The position numbers and the translations under genes are program-made. Below the pieces are notes generated by a model. It worked only from the letters and a program-made list of their open reading frames with translations, ran no database searches and was not told the DNA's origin. Positions 22,011 to 29,874 of a stretch of 32,270 bases of DNA are shown piece after piece. Origin of the DNA: Ruminiclostridium sp. (GTDB lineage: Bacteria; Bacillota; Clostridia; Oscillospirales; Ruminococcaceae); NCBI GenBank assembly GCA_017635675.1, contig JAGBLA010000172.1:1-32270 (forward strand), given 5' to 3'. Within the stretch, counting starts at the first letter, position 1; the number at the start of each line of letters is the position of its first letter.

Positions 22011-22751
22011 TCACATTGAAAGTCCGCCGCTTATCTCTATGGTCTGTCCTGTGATGTAGGAAGCCGCGTCCGAAAGCAGGAATGCCACCACGGAAGCTAT
22101 CTCCTCCACCTCGCCGAAACGCTTGAGCGCTATCTGCTCGAATATCTTGTTCTTCTGCTCATCGGTGAGCTTGTCGGTCATGGGGGTCTTGATAAGTCCC
22201 GGCGCTACCGCGTTCACGCGGATATTGCGGGCTCCGACCTCCTTTGCCGCGCTCATGGTCATGCCGATTATCGCAGCCTTGGACGCGGAGTAGTTGAACT
22301 GACCCGGGTTGCCGTAAAGTCCCGCCACCGACGCCATGTTCACCACCGCGCCGTGCTTCTGCTTCATCATTATCTTTATCGTGGGTTTCATCATGTTGAA
22401 CACCGACTTCTGATTGACCGCGATGACGCTGTCATACTGCTCCTCGGTCATAAGGGTGAGGAGGGTGTCCTTGGTGATGCCCGCGTTGTTCACGAGCGCG
22501 TCTATGCTGCCGAACTCGTCCTTTACAGCCTTCACGAGCTCCGCGCACTGCTCGAAATCCGATACGTCCGCGGGGAATATCGCGGCTTTCACGCCGCATT
22601 CTCCGCACGCCGCGGCGACATTTTCCGCTTTGAGCTTATCGCTGTCGGTGGGGTAGTAGTTTATCGCGATGTCCCAGCCGTCCTTTGCCAGTCTCTTTGC
22701 TATGCATTCGCCAATTCCCTGCGAAGCGCCTGTGATAAGTGCAACTGCCAT
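22011..22751 (-). CDS. fabG: 3-oxoacyl-ACP reductase
   Basis: This 246-residue short-chain dehydrogenase reduces 3-oxoacyl-ACP with NADPH. TGASQGIG (7-14) binds the cofactor and NNAG (88-91) supports it. The catalytic residues are Ser141, Tyr154 and Lys158 (YSASK). I chose the ATG at 22751 because GAGAGGT lies about 8 bases upstream and the protein then starts directly at the first Rossmann strand. A longer frame to 22829 overlaps fabK and has no family support. It lies 20 bases after fabK. Confidence 0.96.
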   Translation of the reverse strand: MAVALITGASQGIGECIAKRLAKDGWDIAINYYPTDSDKLKAENVAAACGECGVKAAIFPADVSDFEQCAELVKAVKDEFGSIDALVNNAGITKDTLLTLMTEEQYDSVIAVNQKSVFNMMKPTIKIMMKQKHGAVVNMASVAGLYGNPGQFNYSASKAAIIGMTMSAAKEVGARNIRVNAVAPGLIKTPMTDKLTDEQKNKIFEQIALKRFGEVEEIASVVAFLLSDAASYITGQTIEISGGLSM

Positions 22752-22771
22752 TTCCGTTACCTCTCGTCCGG

Positions 22772-23695
22772 TTATTTTCCAAGGAGCTTTTCCGCTCCCG
22801 CGAACATCTCTTCGATTATCTCTCTGCACGGCTTTATCTCATTTATCATGCCCGCGATGGCGCCGCACATGAAAGAGCCGTTTTCAAGGTCGCCGTCAAC
22901 CACCGCTTTTCTGAGCGAGCCCGCGGATATCTGCTCGAATTCCTCGGGAGTACCGCCGTCCTTCTCGAAGGTCTGGAGCTTTTTCGCCAGCTTCGACTTC
23001 ACATTGCGGCAGGGGTGACCCGTAAAGCGCCCCGTAACCATGCTGTCGGTATCCTTCGCGCCGATGACGAGGTCTTTATAGTTCTTGTGTATCTGACATT
23101 CCTCACTCGCGAGGAAGCGTGTTCCCACCTGTACCCCCTCGGCGCCCAGCATGAACGATGCCGCCACGCCGCGCCCGTCGGCTATTCCGCCCGCGGCAAG
23201 CACGGGTATCTCCACCGCATCGACCACCTGCGGCACAAGGCACATGGTGGTATTCTCGCCGATATGTCCGCCGCTCTCGGTTCCCTCGGCTATCACCGCG
23301 TCGGCTCCCGAGCGCTCCATGCGCCGTGCGAGAGCTACCGACGGCACTACGGGGATCACCTTTATACCCGCGGCTTTCCAGCCCTCCATGAACTTGCCCG
23401 GGTTGCCCGCGCCCGTTGTGACAAAAGCCACGCCCTCGTCGATAACGAGCTGCGCGAGCTCCTCGGCGTTCGGGCTCATAAGCATTACGTTCACGCCGAA
23501 GGGCTTGTCGGTGAGGGATTTTGCCCTTCGTATCTGCTCACGAAGATAGTCGATAGGTGCCGCGCCGCCCGCGATTATGCCCGCGCCGCCCGCGTTGGAG
23601 ACTGCCGCCGCGAGGGTGCTTTCGGCGACCCATGCCATGCCGCCCTGTAAGATCGGGTATTTTATACCGAGAAGCTCTGTTATCCTTGTTTTCAT
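22772..23695 (-). CDS. fabK: Enoyl-ACP reductase II (FMN-dependent)
   Basis: This 307-residue TIM-barrel flavoprotein of the nitronate-monooxygenase-like family completes each elongation cycle using NAD(P)H and FMN. Typical stretches are ELLGIKYPILQGGMAWVAE, GGAGIIAGG, TTGAGNPGKF, EGTESGGHIGE and AAGGIADGRGVAA, the last being the phosphate-binding region. No FabI or FabL homologue is present in the cluster. FabK is insensitive to triclosan, a known family trait. AAAGGA lies 7 bases before the ATG. It is the second gene of the operon. Confidence 0.95.
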   Translation of the reverse strand: MKTRITELLGIKYPILQGGMAWVAESTLAAAVSNAGGAGIIAGGAAPIDYLREQIRRAKSLTDKPFGVNVMLMSPNAEELAQLVIDEGVAFVTTGAGNPGKFMEGWKAAGIKVIPVVPSVALARRMERSGADAVIAEGTESGGHIGENTTMCLVPQVVDAVEIPVLAAGGIADGRGVAASFMLGAEGVQVGTRFLASEECQIHKNYKDLVIGAKDTDSMVTGRFTGHPCRNVKSKLAKKLQTFEKDGGTPEEFEQISAGSLRKAVVDGDLENGSFMCGAIAGMINEIKPCREIIEEMFAGAEKLLGK

Positions 23696-23717
23696 AGCAA
23701 TATCCTTTCAAGGTAAG

Positions 23718-24719
23718 TTATTGATTGAATACGACCGCTCCGCTTGTGAGCCCCGCGCCGAAGCCGACTAAGCATATCGTCATGCCGTCCTTTATCCTGC
23801 CCGCCTGTTTCAGCTCCGCGAGACAGGTGGGAATGCAGGCGCTCGATGTGTTGCCGCGCCTTTCGAGGTTCACATACACCTTGTCCACGGGGAGCCCGAG
23901 CCCCTTCACCGCGCTCTCGATGATGCGGGAGTTCGCCTGATGCGGGATATACAGGTCGATGTCGTCAATGCCGAGCCCCGCCTTGGCGAGGACCTTGTTC
24001 ACGGCGGTCTCCATAGCTTCCACCGCGAATTTATACACCGCCTTGCCGTTCATCTGCAGGAAATGGCTCTTTGCCTCGGTGTCGATGATGCCCTCGGGGA
24101 GCGCGTCCTTGCCGGCGATAAGCGGACAGTTGGAGCGGCTGTGGTCGATTTTGCAATACAATGCGTTAAAGTAATCGCCCTTGGCACTCAGATAAGACCA
24201 CATGGGCTTATCCGAGCGGGTGACTACCGCTGCTCCCGCGCCGTCGCCGAAGAGTATGCTCGCGGTGCGGTCGGTGTAGTCGCAGTGGGGTGCGAGACGC
24301 TCGCTCGCCACCACGAGAATATTCCTGTAATCGCTGTCCTCAAGAAATCTCGAAGCGGTGTCAAGCGCGTTTATGAAACCCGTGCAGGCTGAATTTATGT
24401 CGAAAGCCGCGGCGTTCACCGCGCCCGTTTCATGCTGAACAAGGCAGGACAGCGCAGGGTAGTAGAAATCCGGCGAGCAGGTCGCCGCAAGCACGAGGTC
24501 TATCTCCGCGGGGTCAATGCCGCTGTCGGCGACTGCCGCCTTCGCAGCCTCTCCCGCCATGTAGAAGTTGGGCTTATCCACCGAGATGCGGCGGGCTCTT
24601 ATACCTGTCCGTGAGTATATCCACTCGTCATTCGTGTCGAGAATGGTAGAAAACCAGTCGTTGTCGGCTTCCTTTTCGGGAACGTACATTCCCGCTCCGA
24701 TAATTTTTATACCGCGCAT
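23718..24719 (-). CDS. fabH: 3-oxoacyl-ACP synthase III
   Basis: This 333-residue enzyme starts fatty-acid chains by condensing acetyl-CoA or a branched acyl-CoA with malonyl-ACP. The catalytic triad is Cys112 (SACTGFINAL), His260 (IPHQANSRI) and Asn290 (RRGNTSSACIP). I chose the ATG at 24719 with GAGAGG 5 bases upstream; the frame extends to 24794 but without homology. Length is slightly above the usual 310-325, owing to an extra stretch around 188-206. It is the first gene of the minus-strand fab-acc operon, behind a near-perfect promoter at 24812-24840. Confidence 0.96.
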   Translation of the reverse strand: MRGIKIIGAGMYVPEKEADNDWFSTILDTNDEWIYSRTGIRARRISVDKPNFYMAGEAAKAAVADSGIDPAEIDLVLAATCSPDFYYPALSCLVQHETGAVNAAAFDINSACTGFINALDTASRFLEDSDYRNILVVASERLAPHCDYTDRTASILFGDGAGAAVVTRSDKPMWSYLSAKGDYFNALYCKIDHSRSNCPLIAGKDALPEGIIDTEAKSHFLQMNGKAVYKFAVEAMETAVNKVLAKAGLGIDDIDLYIPHQANSRIIESAVKGLGLPVDKVYVNLERRGNTSSACIPTCLAELKQAGRIKDGMTICLVGFGAGLTSGAVVFNQ

Positions 24720-24811
24720 TTTGTCCTCTCTGCCTATTGATTTTATGGTAGAAATGTTATATAATAGTAGTTGCTGAAATATGTAGAGCCGCAAGGCACA
24801 TACATACTAAT

Positions 24812-24840
24812 ATTATAACAGTACAGCCCGTTTTTGTCAA
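24812..24840 (-). promoter_or_regulatory. fabH: Strong SigA-type promoter of the fab-acc operon
   Basis: On the minus strand, perfect -35 TTGACA (24835-24840) and perfect -10 TATAAT (24812-24817) are separated by 17 bases. The leader is about 85 bases. TGTACTGT directly abuts the -10 and occurs again at the fabD -10. Confidence 0.88.
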
Positions 24841-24858
24841 TAACGCACAAAGGTTTTT

Positions 24859-24887
24859 TTGAAATTTCGGACAACATGTACTGTAAA
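24859..24887 (+). promoter_or_regulatory. fabD: Probable promoter of fabD
   Basis: -35 TTGAAA (24859-24864) and -10 TGTAAA (24882-24887) are 17 bases apart. The -10 is weak, with 4 of 6 matches. It overlaps the TGTACTGT motif at 24877-24884 that is shared with the fabH promoter, which suggests common control. Confidence 0.45.
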
Positions 24888-24911
24888 GGTTATGCGAAAG
24901 GAACTTATTTT

Positions 24912-25814
24912 ATGGCAACTGCGCTTTTATTTTCGGGACAGGGCTCACAGTACGGGGAAATGGGGAAAAGGCTGTATGACGAGGCTCCGGGTGCTTATGA
25001 CGACATCTTCGCCGCGGGAAGTGATATACTCGGCTTTGACCTCAAAAAGCTCATGCTTGAGGGAACGGCGGAAGACCTCGCTCCCACAGGCGTTTCCCAG
25101 CCAACGATATTCACCATGTCCCTCATGTGCGCAAGAAAGTATATAAACGGCGGCGGTGAGTTCGAAGCTGTCGCGGGACACTCCCTCGGAGAGTACGCGG
25201 CGCTCGTCATCTCGGGCGCTGTTGATATGGAAACGGGCTTCACGCTCATAAAGCACCGTGCGGACTGCATGGACAGGTGGGCGAAGAAGAACGGCGGCAA
25301 AATGGCAGCGATAATCGGGCTTCCCGCCGACGAGATAAAAGCCGTTTGCGAGGAGATAAGCACGGCGGACGAGGACTACGTAGTCCCCGTAAACTTCAAC
25401 ACCCCCGTCCAGACCGTGATCGCGGGCAGCGAAACGGGTGTCGCAAAGGCAATGGAGCAGCTCAAAGCCAAGGGCGCGAAACGCGCTCTGCCGCTCGCGG
25501 TGGCGGCGGCGTTCCACAGCAGGTTCATGCGGCAGGCAGGCGAGGAATTCGGGGAGCTGATAAAGGATATACCCATAGGCACGCCGAAAAAAGCGTTCTA
25601 CTCCAACGTTCTCGGGGCGCGGCTCACCGATTTTTCGGATATCCGCAGCCTGCTCGAACGTCACATCTCCTCCCCCGTACTGTTCGTGGACGAGCTTAAC
25701 GCCATGCACGACGCGGGCATCGGCGATTTCGTGGAGTGCGGCCCCGGAAAAGCCCTCACCGGCATGGTAAAAAAGACCCTCTCCGACGCGTCCGCGACAG
25801 CAATTGACGCGTAA
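24912..25814 (+). CDS. fabD: Malonyl-CoA:ACP transacylase
   Basis: This 300-residue enzyme moves malonyl groups from CoA to ACP. The FSGQGSQYGEMG start, the nucleophile motif GHSLGEYAAL (Ser91) and His202 in AAAFHSRFM are all present. I chose the ATG at 24912 with AAAGGAA 8 bases upstream; the upstream extension to 24834 lacks homology and overlaps the promoter. In many Firmicutes fabD lies between fabK and fabG on the same strand. Here it is divergent from fabH and heads a transcript with aroE. The gap to aroE is 51 bases and has no terminator. Confidence 0.96.
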   Translation: MATALLFSGQGSQYGEMGKRLYDEAPGAYDDIFAAGSDILGFDLKKLMLEGTAEDLAPTGVSQPTIFTMSLMCARKYINGGGEFEAVAGHSLGEYAALVISGAVDMETGFTLIKHRADCMDRWAKKNGGKMAAIIGLPADEIKAVCEEISTADEDYVVPVNFNTPVQTVIAGSETGVAKAMEQLKAKGAKRALPLAVAAAFHSRFMRQAGEEFGELIKDIPIGTPKKAFYSNVLGARLTDFSDIRSLLERHISSPVLFVDELNAMHDAGIGDFVECGPGKALTGMVKKTLSDASATAIDA

Positions 25815-25865
25815 CAGCCGCACGTAAGAAATTTAACCGCGCCGCAAGGCAGAAAGGTATCAGAC

Positions 25866-26711
25866 ATGAAAAAATACGCTCTCATCGGGCATCCGCTCGG
25901 ACATTCTCTCTCTCCCGAAATCCACTCCCGGCTCATGAAGCTCGGCGGCATCGACGGCAGCTACGAGCTGCTCGATATCCCGCCCGAGGAGCTCACCGCA
26001 AGGTTCGGCGAGCTCGCGGAGCTTGACGGCTTCAACGCCACTATCCCTCATAAGGTGGGCATAATCCCTTACACCGACAGGCTCGACAGCTCCGCGGAGC
26101 GCTTCGGCTCGGTGAACTGCGTGAAGAACGGCACCGAAAAGGTGGGCTATAACACCGACGTGTTCGGTTTCACCCGCTCGATAGATATGCTCGGCGCAAG
26201 CTTAAAAAGCCGCGTGCTTGTCATCGGCTGCGGCGGGGTAGGGCGCATGATAGCCGCTCAGTCCGCGTACTGCGGCGGCGACGTGACAGTGGCGGTGCTG
26301 CCCGATTTCCTCGCGGACGCGGAAAAGACCGTCGCTCACGCAAAGTCCGTTATGCCCGGCGCGGCGCTTCGCACCGCGGCGATAAGCGGCGGAACACTCT
26401 CCGCGCAGGACATCGGCGGAGAAAGGTTCGACCTGCTCGTAAACGCGTCCCCCGTGGGAATGTTCCCGAAAACCGATGCCTGCCCGTGCTCCGATGACGT
26501 GACGGCACTCTGCGGCAGCGTTTTCGACGTTATCTACAACCCGAAGGAGACCCTCCTTTACAAGCGGGCGCGGAGCATGGGAAAGCCCGCCATGACAGGC
26601 ATGGCTATGCTCGTGCTCCAGGCTGCGGCGGCTCAGGAGATATGGAACGGCGCACAGTTCGCCGATGCCGACTTAAAGCAGCTCATAGCGGACATGGAGG
26701 CAAGTATATGA
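25866..26711 (+). CDS. aroE: Shikimate dehydrogenase
   Basis: This 281-residue enzyme reduces 3-dehydroshikimate to shikimate with NADPH in aromatic amino-acid synthesis. Substrate-binding HSLSPEIH is at 13-20. NATIPHK (57-63) contains the catalytic Lys63, and GYNTDVFGF contains catalytic Asp98. The cofactor loop VIGCGGVGRM is at about 119-128. AGAAAGG lies about 10 bases upstream of the ATG. The stop overlaps the aroK start as ATGA, so the two are translationally coupled. Confidence 0.95.
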   Translation: MKKYALIGHPLGHSLSPEIHSRLMKLGGIDGSYELLDIPPEELTARFGELAELDGFNATIPHKVGIIPYTDRLDSSAERFGSVNCVKNGTEKVGYNTDVFGFTRSIDMLGASLKSRVLVIGCGGVGRMIAAQSAYCGGDVTVAVLPDFLADAEKTVAHAKSVMPGAALRTAAISGGTLSAQDIGGERFDLLVNASPVGMFPKTDACPCSDDVTALCGSVFDVIYNPKETLLYKRARSMGKPAMTGMAMLVLQAAAAQEIWNGAQFADADLKQLIADMEASI

Positions 26712-27193
26712 AGATATACCTCTGCGGATTCATGGGCTGCGGCAAGTCCCGCATAGGCAGCGAGCTCGCGCGGAAAACGGGCATGAAGTTCGCCGACCTC
26801 GACAGCTATATCACCGAGCGCGAGGGCATGACCATACCCGAGATATTTGAAAGGTTCGGCGAGGCGCATTTCCGCGGGCTTGAAGCGCGGTATATAGCCG
26901 AAATGCCCGACAACTCGGTCACTGCACTCGGCGGCGGCGCGATAATAAACGACAAGACCGCCGAGACTGCCCGAAGGACGGGGCGGGTCATATTCCTCGA
27001 CGTTGACTTCGACACCTGCTACGAACGCATAAAAAACGACAGCAACCGCCCTCTCGCCTACAACAGCCCGCGTGAGAAGGTGAAGGAGCTGTACGACACC
27101 CGCCGCCCCGTTTACGCGGAGCGCGCGGACATTATTACAGACGCTTCCGGCTCGCCTATACAGATAGTTGAACGGATAAGGGAGAAGCTATGA
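26708..27193 (+). CDS. aroK: Shikimate kinase
   Basis: This 161-residue P-loop kinase phosphorylates shikimate. Walker A GFMGCGKS is at residues 7-14, the DLDSYI motif at about 32 binds Mg and substrate, and ALGGGAI at about 77 is the shikimate-contacting glycine loop. An RPLAY-type lid follows at about 117. The ATG at 26708 overlaps the aroE stop. The longer frame from 26642 is not supported. Its own stop overlaps the amidohydrolase start, again as ATGA. No other aro gene is in the window. Confidence 0.95.
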   Translation: MKIYLCGFMGCGKSRIGSELARKTGMKFADLDSYITEREGMTIPEIFERFGEAHFRGLEARYIAEMPDNSVTALGGGAIINDKTAETARRTGRVIFLDVDFDTCYERIKNDSNRPLAYNSPREKVKELYDTRRPVYAERADIITDASGSPIQIVERIREKL

Positions 27194-28371
27194 TAATCTG
27201 CAACGCAAGAATTTTCACCGCCTCCGATGAAAATGATGTCATCGAGTACGGCTATATCGAGACCCGCGGCGGCACCATAACCGCTGTCGGCTCAATGGAG
27301 GAGTTCGGGGGGAGCATCGACTCGGGCGACGTTATCGACGCCGGCGGGCTCACGGTCTATCCCGCGTTCGTGGACGCGCACTGTCACATCGGGATATGCG
27401 AGAACGGGCTCGGATTTGAGGGCGACGATGTGAACGAATACACCGACCCCTCAACGCCCCACCTGCGCGCTATCGACGCGATAAACGCGGCTGACCTTTG
27501 CTTTTCCGAGGCGGCGCGCGCAGGGATAGGCACCGTCGTCACGGGAGTCGGAAGCTCAAACCCCATAGGCGGCACCTTCCTTGCAATGAAGACCTACGGA
27601 AGCTCCCGCGTGGACAAGCTGATAATAAAAGACCCCGTGGCTGTCAAGTTCGCTCTGGGAGAGAACCCCAAGCGCACCTACAACGACAGGGACGAAACGC
27701 CTGTGACGCGCATGGCGACGGCGGCTATAATCCGTGAGCAGCTCACGAAAGCCCGCCGCTATATGGAGGAGCTCGCCGAGTACGAGCGCACCAAAGGCAC
27801 CGACGACGAGACGAGCCGCCCCGACTTCGACATGAAGTGCGAGGCGCTCATACCGCTGCTGAAACGGGAGATAAAGGCACACTTCCACTGTCACCGACAG
27901 GACGACATCTTCACCGCGATACGCATTGCGAAGGAGTTCTCGCTCGACTATCTGCTGATACACGCGACGGACGGGCATCTCATAGCCGACGAGCTAAGCG
28001 CGGAGCGTGCGGGCTGTGTCATCGGACCGCTTTTTGCCGACCGCTGCAAGCCCGAAATGATAAACCAGAGCATAACCAATGCCTGCAAGCTGCATAAGCA
28101 TGGCGTAGAGACAGCGATATGCAGCGACCACCCCGAAACTCCCATACAGTATCTTCCCGTGACGGCGGGCATTGCCGTGCGCGGGGGGTTGAGCCGTGAC
28201 GAAGCGATACGCGCCATAACCATAAACGCGGCGCGGCTCGTCGGCATAGATGACCGCGTGGGAAGCATAGAGCCCGGCAAGGATGCCGACCTTGCGGCTT
28301 TCCGCGGCGAGGTCTTCGACATCACCGAAAAACCCGAGTTCGTGGTGATAGACGGAAGATTTGTTGACTGA
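27190..28371 (+). CDS. Metal-dependent amidohydrolase (imidazolonepropionase-like)
   Basis: The 393-residue amidohydrolase-superfamily enzyme probably hydrolyses a C-N bond of a cyclic or amide substrate. Metal-binding HxH is in DAHCHIG (His64, His66). Further ligands are in AHFHCH (231-235) and LLIHATDGH (His258), and the catalytic Asp is in CSDHPETP (Asp313). The N- and C-terminal strands form the composite beta domain (DAGGLTVYPAFVD and GSIEPGKDADLAAF). It resembles the imidazolonepropionase/adenosine deaminase-like branch, but no Hut gene is nearby, so the substrate is open. The start overlaps the aroK stop by 4 bases, tying its expression to the shikimate enzymes for no obvious metabolic reason. 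Confidence 0.88.
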   Translation: MIICNARIFTASDENDVIEYGYIETRGGTITAVGSMEEFGGSIDSGDVIDAGGLTVYPAFVDAHCHIGICENGLGFEGDDVNEYTDPSTPHLRAIDAINAADLCFSEAARAGIGTVVTGVGSSNPIGGTFLAMKTYGSSRVDKLIIKDPVAVKFALGENPKRTYNDRDETPVTRMATAAIIREQLTKARRYMEELAEYERTKGTDDETSRPDFDMKCEALIPLLKREIKAHFHCHRQDDIFTAIRIAKEFSLDYLLIHATDGHLIADELSAERAGCVIGPLFADRCKPEMINQSITNACKLHKHGVETAICSDHPETPIQYLPVTAGIAVRGGLSRDEAIRAITINAARLVGIDDRVGSIEPGKDADLAAFRGEVFDITEKPEFVVIDGRFVD

Positions 28372-28391
28372 CAATTCCGCAAATTTATATA

Positions 28392-28449
28392 GTTCTGTCA
28401 CCCTGCTTTCACAAATAAGCTGTAAAATATACCATAAAACAGACAGAAC
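28392..28449 (+). repeat. 8-bp inverted repeat framing the upstream region of the 28464 gene
   Basis: GTTCTGTC (28392-28399) and its exact complement GACAGAAC (28442-28449) flank 42 bases of AT-rich DNA that would contain the promoter. The second arm lies just before the ribosome binding site. It could be an operator pair or a leader stem. No clear -35/-10 pair was found inside. Confidence 0.35.
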
Positions 28450-28463
28450 GGCGGTGATGATTT

Positions 28464-29057
28464 ATGAAATGCCTGAAAACAGCGGCGGTGCTCGCGTGCG
28501 TGATATGCGCGGTATCTGGCTGCGACGGAATATACAGCGCGGACGTTTATACCGTGGCAGTTGACCCGTACGTCCCCGTGAACGAGGGAGACCTTCGCAT
28601 AGGCGAGTGCAGCATCACCTTCGGCGACGAGGTGAGCGTGAAGGGCTCGGGCGCATGGTATAAGGACAACGATATCATCATCAGCAAGGGCGGCATTTAC
28701 AGGATATCCGGAAGCTATGACAAGGGCTGTATAAACATCACCGCCGAGGACGCCGTCAAGCTTATATTCGACGGCGCGGACATCTCCAACCCCGACGGTT
28801 TCGCGGTCACATCGGGAACAGGCAAGCTGATACTCGCGTCGGACTCGGAAAGCGTCATAAGCGGGTGCGGCGGCGACAATGAAAACGCGGTCTATTCGGC
28901 GGGAGATATGCTTATCGTCGGTACAGGTTCAATGTGCATAAAGGGCGGAGTATTCTCCGAGGGCAGCATAAACTTCGGGCGAAATGTCACAACATTCTGT
29001 AAGATAGTACATACCGAAAGCGGGAACATGATACCCGGAACGCTTTATGTCAACTGA
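28464..29057 (+). CDS. Small lipoprotein resembling Cthe_2159/DUF4353 carbohydrate-binding proteins
   Basis: This 197-residue protein has a lipoprotein signal ending at AVSGC (Cys20). The rest resembles one or two coils of the beta-helix family seen in Cthe_2159: ISKGGIYRISGSYDKGCINI, then VKLIFDGADISNPDGFAV, then KLILASDSESVI. Full family members have 400 or more residues and several such rungs, so this one is reduced to about a third. Cthe_2159 is reported to bind pectin and cellulose. Whether this short form binds sugar is unknown. The ribosome binding site (GGCGGTG) is weak. The gene ends 8 bases inside the convergent prmC. Confidence 0.65.
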   Translation: MKCLKTAAVLACVICAVSGCDGIYSADVYTVAVDPYVPVNEGDLRIGECSITFGDEVSVKGSGAWYKDNDIIISKGGIYRISGSYDKGCINITAEDAVKLIFDGADISNPDGFAVTSGTGKLILASDSESVISGCGGDNENAVYSAGDMLIVGTGSMCIKGGVFSEGSINFGRNVTTFCKIVHTESGNMIPGTLYVN

Positions 29058-29874
29058 TATCGGCGGTCTCTCCGCATACGACCCTGTCGGCTCCGGCAGG
29101 GTCTTTTATTATGCGCGGGTACAGCCCCGCGTCGGTCATGAGCTGTGCAACGGCGGCACCCTGGGTCTCGCCGATCTCAACGGCGAGAAATCCCCCAGGA
29201 GCGAGCCGCCCCGCCCATGCGGGTATAAGCGCGCGGTAGAAGTCAAGCCCGTCGGTGCCGCCGTACAGCGCCGACGGCGGCTCGTGCCGCACCTCACGCA
29301 TGAGCGAGCACATCTCGGTCTCCGTCAGATAGGGCGGGTTTGAGAATATCGCGTCAAAGCTCACCCCGGGAAGTATCGAGCTGTCCCGCGCATCGGCCTT
29401 CACCGCCGTCACAGGCACGCCGTTGAGCTCTATGTTCCGCTCAAGGTACGAGAACGCCTCGTCGTAAAGCTCCACCGCGTAGCATTTCGCGCCTGTCCTC
29501 ACCGCTATGCTCACGGGTATGCAGCCCGTGCCGCTGCACAGGTCGAGCACGGTGCTGCCGCTGTCAAGGCGCTGTGCCGCGATGTCCGTCAGAAGCTCGG
29601 TCTCGGGGCGCGGTATAAGCACTCCCCTGCCCACGTAAAACGGCAGCCCGTAGAACTCCCACTGTCCGAAGATGTACTGGAGCGGTTCGCCCGCCACGCG
29701 GCGCTTTACGGCAGCGTCTATCACGGGGAGCGCCTCCTCACGCACCTCGCCCGTCATCAGCGCGGACGCGCCCGCATACTCGCGGATAATCTCCCGCGCC
29801 TCGAATACAGGGTCAAAGACCCCCGCCGAAGCGAGGGTCGATGTTATCTCTCTTAATTTCTCACGGCTTACCAT
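29050..29874 (-). CDS. prmC: Release factor glutamine methyltransferase
   Basis: The 274-residue enzyme methylates the Gln of the GGQ loop in release factors RF1 and RF2, using S-adenosylmethionine. The cofactor motif DLCSGTGCIPVSIA starts at residue 111, and the substrate motif NPPY is at 179-182. PRPETE at 89-94 and the N-terminal helical domain are typical. The ATG lies inside the end of the DUF1385 gene (7-base overlap). In many Firmicutes prfA lies next to prmC. It is not downstream here, since the gene ends against a convergent neighbour. Confidence 0.95.
   Translation of the reverse strand: MVSREKLREITSTLASAGVFDPVFEAREIIREYAGASALMTGEVREEALPVIDAAVKRRVAGEPLQYIFGQWEFYGLPFYVGRGVLIPRPETELLTDIAAQRLDSGSTVLDLCSGTGCIPVSIAVRTGAKCYAVELYDEAFSYLERNIELNGVPVTAVKADARDSSILPGVSFDAIFSNPPYLTETEMCSLMREVRHEPPSALYGGTDGLDFYRALIPAWAGRLAPGGFLAVEIGETQGAAVAQLMTDAGLYPRIIKDPAGADRVVCGETADIS
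29080..29110 (+). terminator. Plus-strand terminator embedded in the prmC coding end
   Basis: GACCCTG (29080-29086) pairs with CAGGGTC (29097-29103), and TTTTATT follows. It would end the plus transcript of the lipoprotein gene, yet the same bases code near the C-terminus of PrmC on the other strand. Confidence 0.65.

Noticed and set aside
24805-24823. FapR operator at fabH
   Set aside because: Only the TTAGTA-like half is seen. The second half of the known palindrome is absent, so the site is described only as an unassigned dyad.
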